Of a stretch of DNA of 64,000 nt, positions 24,696 to 32,545 are shown piece after piece. The DNA is from Halopseudomonas pachastrellae (lineage in GTDB: Bacteria; Pseudomonadota; Gammaproteobacteria; Pseudomonadales; Pseudomonadaceae): contig NZ_FOUD01000011.1 of NCBI RefSeq assembly GCF_900114765.1, positions 62,001 to 126,000 on the forward strand, read 5' to 3'. Position 1 is the stretch's first letter. Each line of letters starts with the position of its first letter. The position numbers and the translations under genes are program-made. The notes below the pieces were generated by a model that saw only the letters and a list, made by a program, of their open reading frames with translations, did not search any database and was not told the origin of the DNA.

Positions 24696-26794
24696 ATGCC
24701 TGCCGAACGATCCTGCCACGCCGAACATAGCTGCTGCGCCTCGGCCAGCGCAGTGCCAACCGCCAACCTGCAGCCCCATGAGGGCAGCGTGCTCAGTCGT
24801 ATCCGCATCGTGCAGATGGACTGCCCGACCGAAGAGCGCCTGCTGCGCGAGGTGCTGGAGGCGCGCCCGGAGGTGCTGGAGCTGCACTTCAATCTGCTGC
24901 AGCGGGTGCTGACGGTACGCCACCAGCCGCATAGCCTGGACGCTGTGCTGGCCGGTATCGACAGCCTGGGTTTCACCCCGCAGTTGCTGGGTGACGAGCC
25001 CGCACCCGCCGCGCCCCAGCGGCCCTGGTGGCCGCTGGCCGTGGCAGGTGCACTGGCGCTGGGCGCCGAGGTCAGCCACTGGCTCGCTCAGCCGGTATGG
25101 CTCAGCGCGCTGCTGGCGCTGGCAGCCATCGCGGTCGGCGGGCTGGATACCTATCGCAAGGGCTGGGTTGCGGTGCGGCACCGTACCCTGAATATCAACG
25201 CGCTGATGAGTATCGCGGTGACCGGCGCTGCGCTGATCGGCCAATGGCCCGAGGCGGCCATGGTGATGGTGCTGTTCAGTCTGGCCGAGCAGATCGAAGC
25301 GCGCTCGCTGGCCCGCGCCCGCGATGCCATTGGCGGGTTGCTGGCACTGGCGCCGGAGCAGGCCAGCGTGCTGCAGGCTGATGGCAGCTGGGCGCAGCAA
25401 CTGGTAACCGAGGTGCCGGTCGGCGCCCAGGTGCGGGTGGGCCCCGGTGAGCGCATCGCGCTGGATGGCGAGGTGCTGGAGGGGCGCTCAAGCGTGGATC
25501 AGGCGCCCATCACCGGTGAGAGCATGCCGGTCGACAAGCAGCCGGGCGCGACCCTCTACGCCGGTACCATCAACCAGTACGGCAGCCTGGTTTACCGCAG
25601 CACGGCCACCGCTGGCGGCACCACCCTGGCGCGCATCATCGAGGCGGTGGAGCAGGCTCAGGCCCAGCGTGCGCCAACTCAGCGGCTGGTTGACCGCTTT
25701 GCTGCCCGTTATACCCCGGCGGTCTGTCTGCTGGCGCTGCTGGTTGCGGTAGTGCCGCCGCTGCTGCTCGATGGCCTGTGGCTGGACTGGATTTACCGCG
25801 CGCTGGTGCTGCTGGTGGTCGCCTGTCCCTGCGCGCTGGTGATCTCGACACCGGTGACCATTGTCAGCGCGCTGGCCGCCGGTGCCCGGCGCGGCATTCT
25901 GATCAAGGGCGGTGCCTACCTGGAGTTGGGCGGCAAGCTCAATCTGGTGGCGCTGGACAAGACCGGCACCCTGACCGAGGGCCGCCCAAAACAGACCGAC
26001 TTTGAGCTGCTGGGCGGGGACTCGCCCGAGCAGGTAGAGCAACTGGCCGCCAGCCTGGCCGCGCGCTCCGAACACCCGGTATCGCGGGCCCTGGCCAGCG
26101 CCTGCAGCCTGCCCCGGCTGGAGGTGACCGAGTTTACCGCCCAGCCCGGCCAGGGCGTCAGCGGCCTGATTGACGGGCAGCGCTATCACCTGGGCAACAG
26201 CCGACTGCTGGATCAATTGGGCCTGCGTGAAGATGCGCTGGGCTGGCGCGTGCAACTGCTGCAGCGTGAAGGCAAATCGGTGGTGCTGTTGTGTACCGAC
26301 CAGCAGGTGCTGGCCCTGTTTGCGGTGGCCGATACGCTCAAGGCCGGCAGCCGAGATGCGGTGCGTGAACTGCACGCGCTGGGCGTCGAAACCCTGATGC
26401 TAAGTGGCGACAACGCACCCACCGTGCAGGCGATGGCTACCCAGGTGGGCATCGAGCAGGCCCGCGGCAATTTGCTGCCGGCGGACAAATTGGACGCGAT
26501 ACGCGCCGAGCGCGAGCGTGGGCGCTGTGTGGCAATGGTGGGTGACGGCATCAATGACACGCCGGCGCTGGCAGCAGCCGACATGGGCTTTGCCATGGCG
26601 GCAGCAGGCACCGATTGTCGCGCCAGACCGTGCGCGTGCTGCAGCAGAACATCTGGCTGGCATTGGGCTGCAAGGCGGTGTTTCTCGGCCTGACGCTGGC
26701 CGGCGCTGCCACCCTGTGGATGGCGGTGTTCGCGGACCTGGGCGTCAGTCTGATGGTGGTGGCAAACGGACTGCGGATGCTGCGCCAGGGCTGA
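24696..26794 (+). pseudogene. cadA: Cadmium/zinc P-type ATPase CadA, broken by an internal deletion
   Basis: PIB-type exporter for Cd2+/Zn2+. Intact parts: the N-terminal domain with MDCPTEE, actuator TGES, ion motif C377-P-C379, phosphorylation loop D421-KTGT, and hinge GDGINDTPAL. After the AAGTD at 26604-26615 the original frame reads into nonsense and stops at 26693. The true C terminus resumes in another frame at about 26612 (RLSRQTVRVLQQNIWLALG) and runs to a stop at 26792-26794. About 22 conserved residues following GTD are missing; by comparison with the family I estimate a deletion near 70 bases. The last two membrane helices are lost from the product, so it is probably inactive. Confidence 0.88.
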
Positions 26795-26954
26795 CCTGAA
26801 AGCGAAACACAATTTTCACTGGACGAAGGCTGTTTTCTGCAACAGACTGTTTTTATCAGGTGCCAGTAGGTTGCTCCGACTGTGAGCTCCGCCAGTGCCT
26901 CTCTAATAAAAACAAGACTTGCGCGCCACACCGATGGCACGCCAGGAGAACATC

Positions 26955-27110
26955 ATGACTCGCCGCTATTCCGTGTGGCTGTTGCCCGGTGCCCTCGCCC
27001 TTGTCCTCTGCGCCGCCAGCCTGCTGGCATCGGCCCAATCTGAGCTGGCCGTGCATACCATCGCCGGTATCCCGGTTGCCCCCTTTGCCGATATCTTCAA
27101 TCGTTTTTGA
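26955..27110 (+). CDS. Small secreted or membrane peptide, unknown
   Basis: A 51-residue open frame with a strong ribosome-binding site (AGGAGA at 26943-26948, six bases before ATG). The product has a textbook signal peptide (MTRRYSVWLLPGALALVLC, cleavage plausible after ASLLASAQS) and a short mature tail of about 25 residues (VHTIAGIPVAPFADIFNRF). No cysteine, known motif or homologue recognised. The good Shine-Dalgarno and signal sequence argue for a real gene; the small size leaves doubt. Confidence 0.5.
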   Translation: MTRRYSVWLLPGALALVLCAASLLASAQSELAVHTIAGIPVAPFADIFNRF

Positions 27111-27203
27111 CACAGCACTGCGCCCGGCTGCGCGATGGCAGCCGGTCCCCCGTAGTGTCTGCTGCCTGTCGTCTTGAGGGGGGCCGCGCCCGGACGGCTG
27201 GCC

Positions 27204-27413
27204 TTAGCGCTCTATGACCTGTTTGACGCTGGTGGCGGGGATCGCCTGCTCGCGGCCTTCTGCATCCTTAAAGATGTACATGCCGGAGTCGGGGTCGAGT
27301 TTGGGCTTGCTGTCGGTGGTGATCATCTCGCCGTCGTTGGTGCTGATGAGGTACTCGCTGGAACAACCAGCCAGAGCGGCTGCGCAGAGCAATGCGACAA
27401 GCAGCTGTTTCAT
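27204..27413 (-). CDS. YgdI/YgdR-family small lipoprotein
   Basis: A 69-residue outer-membrane-type lipoprotein. Its signal peptide ends in a lipobox (ALAGC, lipidated Cys about residue 17), followed by the single SH3-like DUF903 domain: YLISTNDGEMITTDSKPKLD, then FKDAEGREQAIP. The family function is unknown. It stands alone, with an RBS (AGGAGCGTTACCC) before the ATG. Confidence 0.88.
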   Translation of the reverse strand: MKQLLVALLCAAALAGCSSEYLISTNDGEMITTDSKPKLDPDSGMYIFKDAEGREQAIPATSVKQVIER

Positions 27414-27503
27414 GGGTAACGCTCCTTTTGCACACAGCGCGCATCACACCCCGTGATGCGCTGCTTGATTCACCCTAGACCCACCTTGTTCAACGCGCCA
27501 CGC

Positions 27504-28358
27504 CTACTGGTTCACAGCACTGGGATCTACTGAAGCACCCGCGCCACGCTCAGCGCGCTGCTTGGCCAGTCGTGCGCCCTCGGCGGCGGTAAAGGCAAAG
27601 GTACGCTCCGGGTCGCTTGCGCGCAACTGCAGCGCCATCAGCTCTTGGCCCTCGGCCACAACGATGTCGTGCTGGCGCTGCGCCAGGCCGTCGAGAATGG
27701 TGTTGGCTGCATCGTTCGGGTCAATGCCGTTATCGATATTGGTGTCGGAGCGACCGCGTGCGGCGCCGCTGCCTTCCAGCGCGTTGCTGGCAATGGCGGT
27801 GCGCACCGAGCCCGGCAGGATCACGCTGACGCCAATGCCGTAGGCTTCTTCTACCTCGGCTCGCAGGGCCTCGAAGTAGCCGACGACAGCGTGCTTGGCG
27901 CCGCAGTAGCCTGTGCGCATCGGTGCGCCGAGTTTGCCGGCAACCGAGCTGACCACCGCCAGCTGGCCGCTGCCTTGTTCGACCAGGCGCGGCAGCAGCA
28001 GTTGGGTCAGGGCGACCGGAGCCAGATAGTCGATGTCGATCAACTGACGATAAACGTCAAAGCTGGTGTCCAGTGCCAGGCTGCGCTGGCTGACGCCGGC
28101 GTTATTGATCAGCAGGTCAATGCGACCCTGCCATGCCCAGGCCTGCTCCACCAGCTCTGGCAGACGCTTGTAGTCGGTAGTTTCAAAGGGCAGTACCAGA
28201 GTGCGTTCAGGTGCCAGCGCAGCCAGTTGCTGCAGCGCCTCGACCCGGCGGCCAGACAGAATGACGGCGGCGCCGTCTGCCAGTAGCGCCCGGGACAGGG
28301 CCTCACCAATACCCGACGAAGCGCCGGTAATCCAGACTACGCGCGAAGCAAAGCTCAT
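27504..28358 (-). CDS. SDR-family oxidoreductase
   Basis: A 284-residue classical short-chain dehydrogenase/reductase. Cofactor motif TGASSGIGEALSR near residue 12, NNAG near 87, catalytic Ser-Tyr-Lys (VVSSVAG, then YCGAKHA), and a C-terminal extension typical of DHRS7-like or YbbO-type members. It acts on alcohols or ketones with NAD(P)H; the substrate is not predictable. A perfect 20-base palindrome lies about 75 bases upstream of its start. Confidence 0.88.
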   Translation of the reverse strand: MSFASRVVWITGASSGIGEALSRALLADGAAVILSGRRVEALQQLAALAPERTLVLPFETTDYKRLPELVEQAWAWQGRIDLLINNAGVSQRSLALDTSFDVYRQLIDIDYLAPVALTQLLLPRLVEQGSGQLAVVSSVAGKLGAPMRTGYCGAKHAVVGYFEALRAEVEEAYGIGVSVILPGSVRTAIASNALEGSGAARGRSDTNIDNGIDPNDAANTILDGLAQRQHDIVVAEGQELMALQLRASDPERTFAFTAAEGARLAKQRAERGAGASVDPSAVNQ

Positions 28359-28433
28359 GGTTGTTGTTCTCCGTTATTGAGCGGGCAGCAGTGGCCCGGG
28401 GAGGCCCACCTTATGCTCTGCCTTGCCACGGAG

Positions 28434-28453
28434 ACTGTCATGCGCATGACAGT
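28434..28453. promoter_or_regulatory. Perfect 20-base palindrome, candidate operator
   Basis: ACTGTCATGCGCATGACAGT reads the same on both strands with no spacer. It lies between the SDR gene (start 28358, minus strand) and the end of the gene at 28492, so it is placed to act as a repressor site for the SDR gene. No regulator gene is adjacent. It is distinct from the hairpin immediately to its right. Confidence 0.5.
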
Positions 28454-28456
28454 TGG

Positions 28457-28484
28457 CCGAGGCGCAGGGCTGGCTGCGCCTCGG
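28457..28484 (-). terminator. Hairpin downstream of the gene at 28492
   Basis: Eleven-base perfect arms CCGAGGCGCAG and CTGCGCCTCGG with a six-base loop, just past the stop of the minus-strand gene starting at 29208. No T run follows on the minus strand, so it is a weak intrinsic terminator or an mRNA end structure. Confidence 0.5.
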
Positions 28485-28491
28485 GACAGGC

Positions 28492-29208
28492 TCAGTTGGC
28501 GTTGAGCGCGGTTTGCAGGGTGCTGACATCCAGCTGGTTGGCGCTGGCGTAGGACATGAACGACTGCGAAGTGCCGGACCAGGCCGACAGCAGCGCCGGC
28601 AGGTTGCGGGCGATGGTGGTGGCGTCGCCCAGGCTGCTGGTCAGCTGCGCGGCGGCCATCGGGTTGGACAGCAGCGAGCCAGCGGCGCCTTGCGCGTTGT
28701 TGATCCATTGGCTGAAGGCGCCGCTCAGTTTGGTACCTTCCTGGATACCGGCGGTGTAGTACGGGATCGCCTCGATCAGGGCGGCGCGGTTCTCGCCGCT
28801 CATGGCTGCGGCCTGGCTCAGGGCGTTCTGAATCAGCTGCTGGTTGGTGCTGGTCAGCCGAGTGTCACGCAGGATCACATCGGAGTCGCTGACACCGCCA
28901 ATCGCGTACTGCTGGGCCGCGTTCATGGTTTGGGTTGCGGCATCAGTATTGCCGGTGGCCTGCAGGGTCTTCGCCTGGGCTATCAGCATGTTGTTCATGC
29001 TGGCGTTAAAGCGCAGCATCAGGTCGCTGTGCTGTTGTTCCAGTGCGCTGTTATCGGCAGCATTGCTGTTACCCTGGGTGGCGGTGTTCAGCGCCGCGCC
29101 GGCGACCGATTTGATAGCGTCCAGACCAAAGGCCTGGGCTTGGCCGGAGACCAGCAGGCCGGCTGCAACAAGGCCGATCAGGCCGGTGTGGATGCGTTTG
29201 CTGTTCAT
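28492..29208 (-). CDS. Exported hypothetical protein
   Basis: A 238-residue protein with a signal peptide (NSKRIHTGLIGLVAAGLLVSGQAQA, cut here for length; cleavage after about residue 26). The mature part is helical, rich in Ala, Asn, Gln and Ser, and without cysteines, so it is probably periplasmic or surface-associated. I do not recognise the family. Start chosen at MNSKRI because AGGAGCAAAGGAT precedes it; an upstream ATG adds nine residues that spoil the signal peptide. Monocistronic, ending at a hairpin. Confidence 0.7.
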   Translation of the reverse strand: MNSKRIHTGLIGLVAAGLLVSGQAQAFGLDAIKSVAGAALNTATQGNSNAADNSALEQQHSDLMLRFNASMNNMLIAQAKTLQATGNTDAATQTMNAAQQYAIGGVSDSDVILRDTRLTSTNQQLIQNALSQAAAMSGENRAALIEAIPYYTAGIQEGTKLSGAFSQWINNAQGAAGSLLSNPMAAAQLTSSLGDATTIARNLPALLSAWSGTSQSFMSYASANQLDVSTLQTALNAN

Positions 29209-29406
29209 ATCCTTTGCTCCTGAAAAATGCGTCATGCTAGGTGTGATAGGCCCGCTCTGTTGGCTAGTATGTGGTGCTGAAAACAGCCTGCGTTGAGCTG
29301 TTCAGCCTTGTCTGTGATGACGGGCTTTGCGAATGTACAGCAAATGCAGGCGAGGGCGTACCCCGTGTTCTGGGGGGGAGGGCGTCAATCAAAAAAATGG
29401 CCGAGG

Positions 29407-30132
29407 ATGCAAACCCGCCTGATGAAAGTCTTCTTTGCTCTGTGTTTGGCGCTGCTCCTCGCCGCTGGTGGCTTTTTGTTGGGTTTGCAGCAGCAGTGGT
29501 GGACTGTGCCGCGTGAGTGGAACCCCTTCGCGCCGCTGCACCTGGCAGACCCGGTCACTCCCTTGACGCGCTGGAAGTTGCAGCGCCTGGGCGATGACCC
29601 CGAGGCGTGCCTGGCTGCCCTGAAAACCGCGCCGGCCGGAACGCTGGATTACCAGCCGCTGGCCGACTACACCCCGGTTGCCAATTGCCCGCTGAGCAAT
29701 GTGGTGCGGCTGCGGGCCAGCACGCTGCAACTGAGCAGCAGCTTTGTCGCCCGCTGTCCGCTGATAGCCGCCTGGGCGCTGTACGAGCAGCAGCGCCTGC
29801 AACCGTTGGCACAAACGCATTTTGGTCAGCCGGTCGCGCGGCTGAGCCATTACGGCAGCTTTGCCTGTCGCAATATCTACCACCGTGAAAACGCCCGGCG
29901 CAGCGACCATGCCACCGCCTCCGCGCTGGACGTCGCGGCCTTGGCGCTGGCCGACGGCACCACGATATCGGTGTTGCAAGACTGGGATGATCAGGGCGAG
30001 AAAGGCGCCTTTCTGCGCGCCGCCTTTGCCGAGGCCTGTGACTTCTTTGGTACCAGTCTTGGGCCTGACTACAACGCCGCGCACGCCAATCACTTTCACT
30101 TTGGCCTGCGCGGCTTTGGCATTTGTCGCTAG
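29407..30132 (+). CDS. Extensin-like C-terminal domain protein
   Basis: A 241-residue protein with an N-terminal membrane anchor or signal (MKVFFALCLALLLAAGGFLLG) and an Extensin-like_C domain. The domain resembles the M15 metallopeptidase fold: RSDHATASALDVAAL carries the His and Asp zinc-ligand positions and NHFHFGLRG the second His; paired cysteines (NCPL, RCPL, FACRN, EACDF) fit a periplasmic location. A role in peptidoglycan turnover is possible but unproven. Start is uncertain between 29407 and 29422. Convergent with the second DUF454 gene. Confidence 0.8.
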   Translation: MQTRLMKVFFALCLALLLAAGGFLLGLQQQWWTVPREWNPFAPLHLADPVTPLTRWKLQRLGDDPEACLAALKTAPAGTLDYQPLADYTPVANCPLSNVVRLRASTLQLSSSFVARCPLIAAWALYEQQRLQPLAQTHFGQPVARLSHYGSFACRNIYHRENARRSDHATASALDVAALALADGTTISVLQDWDDQGEKGAFLRAAFAEACDFFGTSLGPDYNAAHANHFHFGLRGFGICR

Positions 30133-30134
30133 GG

Positions 30135-30509
30135 TCACAGCTGCGTGTAGCGCGGCTCGGGGCGGCTGCACAGCCACAGCAGCACCAGACACATGCTGCT
30201 GGGCACCAGCCATTGCACCCAGGGGCTGGGCGCACTCAGGCAGATCAGCGGCATGCTGATGAACATGCTCACACCCGCCAGCCACTTGGCCCTGCGCGGA
30301 ATGGCGCGTTCGCTCTGCCACTGACGCAGCGGCGGGCCAAAGCGCGGGTGGTTGAGCAACCACTCGGCCAGCGGTGGCCAGCCCTTGCCCGCAGCCCACA
30401 CGGCCAGCAGCATGAACACCGTGGTGGGCATACCGGGCAGCACCGCGCCAATCAGTCCCAGACCAACAAACACCAATGCCAGCAGGCGCCAGCAAAGCCG
30501 CAGCAGCAT
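30135..30509 (-). CDS. YbaN-family (DUF454) membrane protein, copy 2
   Basis: A 124-residue paralogue of the protein at 19697-20056, with the same layout: GLGLIGAVLPGMPTTVFMLLAVW, HPRFGPPLRQW and RRAKWLAG, and about four membrane helices. The two copies share the motif spacing but clearly differ in sequence, so the duplication is old. It lies five bases from the heme oxygenase stop on the same strand, so it may be co-transcribed. Function unknown. Confidence 0.85.
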   Translation of the reverse strand: MLLRLCWRLLALVFVGLGLIGAVLPGMPTTVFMLLAVWAAGKGWPPLAEWLLNHPRFGPPLRQWQSERAIPRRAKWLAGVSMFISMPLICLSAPSPWVQWLVPSSMCLVLLWLCSRPEPRYTQL

Positions 30510-30514
30510 GGCGC

Positions 30515-31141
30515 TTAGACGGCGGCGGCGGGTTGCTGCCCGGCCAGCAGCTCTTCTACCGAGGCACGGACAAAGGCAAAGGCATCACGCGCGCCCTTGA
30601 CCGCCTCGGCACGTTCTTCAACTGACAGCGGCAGCGCATCCAGCGCGGCCTTGAACTGGCGCCAATGCAGCCCGCGGCCGTCGGTGTGGCCGACCAGATG
30701 ACGTGCGCCAAAGGTCTCCGACAGGCCCAGTTGCTCGCGGGCATGCTTGAGCAGAAAAGCCGCGCCCAGGGTCGAGCCCTCGTGGGTATACAGCCAGCCC
30801 AGCGCCTCGGCAGTGCTCCCCGGCTGCACGCCATTGCCCACCTCGGCATCGGCCTGCTGCTGCGCCTGGCTGATGTCAAAGTCGGCGCAGTCCAGCTGGA
30901 TCGCGTCCAGACGGTTGCGCTCGGCCAGATCGGGCAGCAGCGCCTGCAGCTTGGGGTTCTGGTACAGCGGCGCGGTGGCATGGTGCAGGCGCAGCTGCAT
31001 GCGCAGGAAGCAGGCAAAACGTTCACGACTGGAGAACGGCGCCAGCGCCATGATGCGCTGATCCAGGCTCTCGTGGGTCGAGGTGGTCTGTTCTTTCAGG
31101 TAGCTGCTCAGGGGCAATGCGCTGCTGTCTGCCGTGGTCAT
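30515..31141 (-). CDS. Biliverdin-producing heme oxygenase
   Basis: A 208-residue bacterial heme oxygenase that opens heme to biliverdin, iron and CO. Proximal heme ligand candidate H23 (TTSTHESLD) and the distal-helix glycine motif (EGSTLGAAFL, near residue 120) are present. The length fits the HemO/PigA/BphO group. No phytochrome is adjacent; instead, the next item downstream of the tRNA side is a TonB-dependent receptor fragment, which suggests this was part of a heme-iron uptake locus. Confidence 0.87.
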   Translation of the reverse strand: MTTADSSALPLSSYLKEQTTSTHESLDQRIMALAPFSSRERFACFLRMQLRLHHATAPLYQNPKLQALLPDLAERNRLDAIQLDCADFDISQAQQQADAEVGNGVQPGSTAEALGWLYTHEGSTLGAAFLLKHAREQLGLSETFGARHLVGHTDGRGLHWRQFKAALDALPLSVEERAEAVKGARDAFAFVRASVEELLAGQQPAAAV

Positions 31142-31269
31142 GGCGGGTCCTTGCTTGGGGAGTCTGATCGGATTGGGGCGGGGCGCGATAAAAAGCGCAC
31201 GCCAATATCTACTTAACGAATGAGCACCCCCAATCCCGTAATGCTCTGGGTAAAAAATCTGTCCCTCGG

Positions 31270-31303
31270 GTCGACGGCGTGCTGTCCTCAGCGCGCCGTC
31301 GAC
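31270..31303. terminator. Hairpin at the 3' side of the TonB-receptor remnant
   Basis: Ten-base perfect arms GTCGACGGCG and CGCCGTCGAC with a 14-base loop. On the minus strand it follows the receptor fragment's stop and is followed about 12 bases later by ATTTTTT (31251-31258 region), so it is plausibly the original terminator of the decayed receptor gene. Confidence 0.5.
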
Positions 31304-31325
31304 TGTTTTCAGCCACCGGAAGGGC

Positions 31326-31565
31326 TCAGAACTGCGCCGTGAGGCTCTGTTTCAGCGCGCGGCCGGGGGCCGCGACGGCGGAACGGGTGGTCGGGTCGAT
31401 GTAGTACTCGTCGGTCAGGTTGCTGCCGACCAGCTCCAGGGTGATGTCGTCTCTGGGCCGAAAGCTGACGTAGGCGTCGTAGGTGGTCACGCTGCTGGGC
31501 AAGATCATGGATAGGTATCCGGGTAGGCCGTACACAGCCGCAGGCGCGCCTAGCCCTGGCGCGGT
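31326..31565 (-). pseudogene. C-terminal remnant of a TonB-dependent outer-membrane receptor
   Basis: About 79 codons encode the last beta-strands of a TonB-dependent receptor: [25 protein letters not shown] (shown in part), TDEYYIDPT, and the terminal KQSLTAQF ending in the Phe typical of outer-membrane barrels. A TAG lies in frame at 31566-31568, and no receptor sequence is found farther upstream. A receptor is normally 650 or more residues, so nearly all of the gene is missing. The break is 170 bases from tRNA-Arg, and heme oxygenase is the downstream neighbour, so the lost gene may have been a heme/iron receptor. Confidence 0.75.
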
Positions 31566-31588
31566 CTAAACGAGACAGGATTGGCTGC

Positions 31589-31655
31589 GAATCGCTTTGG
31601 CGATTCTTGGGGTGTTGCCCCGTCGCTTTGCTCCGCCCAAATCGCGTTGCGATTT
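31589..31655. repeat. Cluster of three short hairpins
   Basis: Three perfect stem-loops in 67 bases: GAATCGC-TTTG-GCGATTC (31589-31606), GGGG-TGTTG-CCCC (31609-31621), and AAATCGC-GTT-GCGATTT (31639-31655). The first and third stems are related, and TCGCTTTG occurs twice. It lies between the receptor remnant and tRNA-Arg. It may be a small mobile or repetitive element, or scar sequence. Confidence 0.45.
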
Positions 31656-31689
31656 GTCGAACGACAGGTTGGTATCGGCCGTCAGGCCA

Positions 31690-31739
31690 CCACACAAAGC
31701 AAAAGGCCCAGCGGTTGCTGGGCCTTTTGCTTTGTGTGG
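31690..31739. terminator. Long perfect hairpin abutting the tRNA-Arg 3' end
   Basis: Twenty-three-base arms (31690-31712 and 31717-31739) are exact reverse complements around a GGTT loop. The core AAAAGGCCCAGC/GCTGGGCCTTTT is a bidirectional intrinsic terminator. The right arm includes the last three bases of the tRNA gene (its CCA), so the outer stem extends into the tRNA 3' terminus. Confidence 0.7.
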
Positions 31740-31813
31740 CGCACCCGACAGGATTCGAACCTGTGACCCCCGCCTTCGGAGGGCGGTACTCTATCCAGCT
31801 GAGCTACGGGTGC
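31737..31813 (-). tRNA. tRNA-Arg (anticodon CCG)
   Basis: 77 bases on the minus strand form a full cloverleaf: acceptor GCACCCG/CGGGTGC, D-arm GCTC-AGCTGGATA-GAGT, anticodon stem CCGCC/GGCGG with loop CTCCGAA (anticodon CCG, reads CGG), variable GGGTC, and T-arm ACAGG-TTCGAAT-CCTGT. Discriminator G and an encoded CCA are present at the 3' end. tRNA-Arg genes are frequent integration sites, and decayed sequence lies directly downstream of this one. Confidence 0.96.
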
Positions 31814-32070
31814 GTGTCTGCTGTGGCCTTGCGACCAATGGCCGCAGCCTGTTGCCGGGCGGTCGTGATCGACGCGCGGGCGGGCTGCGCTGCAGCGCGG
31901 CAATGATACGCACTGCGGGCTGTGGCGTCCATGCCTGTGAGGGGATTCGTTGGTCTGCCGCGACCGCTTGGCACTTTGTCGGGTGTGGGTTTATCGGTAT
32001 ACTCGCGCTCATTGTCCGGGCAATGCACTTGGGCGCAAAACATATAGCCATGATGAGGATGCACAAGGTG

Positions 32071-32490
32071 ATGACTTTGAAAAAGATTCTGCTGGCCTCG
32101 GCGGCCATGCTGGCGGTGGTTGCCGGTAATGCTTTCGCGGCAACAGCGAACGAAGAGGCCATCGCGGAGCGTCTGAAACCTGTCGGTACCGTTTGCCTGG
32201 TTGGCGATCCTTGCGCCGACGAAGTAGCCGGTGGTGGCGGTGCAGCGTCCGGTCCGCGTTCCGGTGCCGATGTTGTCGGCAAGTTCTGCTCTGCCTGCCA
32301 CAGCGCTGGCGTGTTGGGCGCTCCGAAAATTGGTGACAGCGCTGCGTGGACAGCCCGCCACGGTGGTGACCTGGACGAGCTGCTGAAAAACGCTATCGCC
32401 GGTCTGAACGCCATGCCGCCGAAAGGCACCTGCGGTGACTGCTCCGATGAAGAGCTGATGGCCGCGATCAAGGAAATGTCCGGTCTCTGA
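32071..32490 (+). CDS. Cytochrome c5 family protein
   Basis: Periplasmic mono-heme c-type cytochrome, 139 residues. A signal peptide (MTLKKILLASAAMLAVVAG, cleaved near AFA) is followed by a Gly/Ala-rich linker and the heme domain: CSACH with AGVLGAPKIGD, then the axial Met in LNAMPPKGTC, and the extra cysteine pair (KGTCGDCSDEEL) that defines cytochrome c5. An electron-carrier role to terminal oxidases is likely. The start is uncertain: in-frame ATGs also occur at 32050, 32053 and 32059. A strong terminator follows. Confidence 0.9.
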   Translation: MTLKKILLASAAMLAVVAGNAFAATANEEAIAERLKPVGTVCLVGDPCADEVAGGGGAASGPRSGADVVGKFCSACHSAGVLGAPKIGDSAAWTARHGGDLDELLKNAIAGLNAMPPKGTCGDCSDEELMAAIKEMSGL

Positions 32491-32512
32491 TCAGACGTTC
32501 CGCGCTGTACTG

Positions 32513-32545
32513 AACGCCCCGCCCTGTGCGGGGCGTTTTGTTTTC
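32513..32545 (+). terminator. Intrinsic terminator of the cytochrome c5 gene
   Basis: Ten-base arms AACGCCCCGC and GCGGGGCGTT with loop CCTGT, followed by TTTTGTTTT. It lies between the convergent cytochrome c5 and rep genes and reaches the rep stop codon. Confidence 0.85.

Noticed and set aside
31597-32490. 297-codon plus-strand frame running through the tRNA into cytochrome c5
   Set aside because: The first half overlaps the tRNA gene and non-coding DNA; only the portion from about 32071 has a signal peptide and cytochrome c5 sequence.
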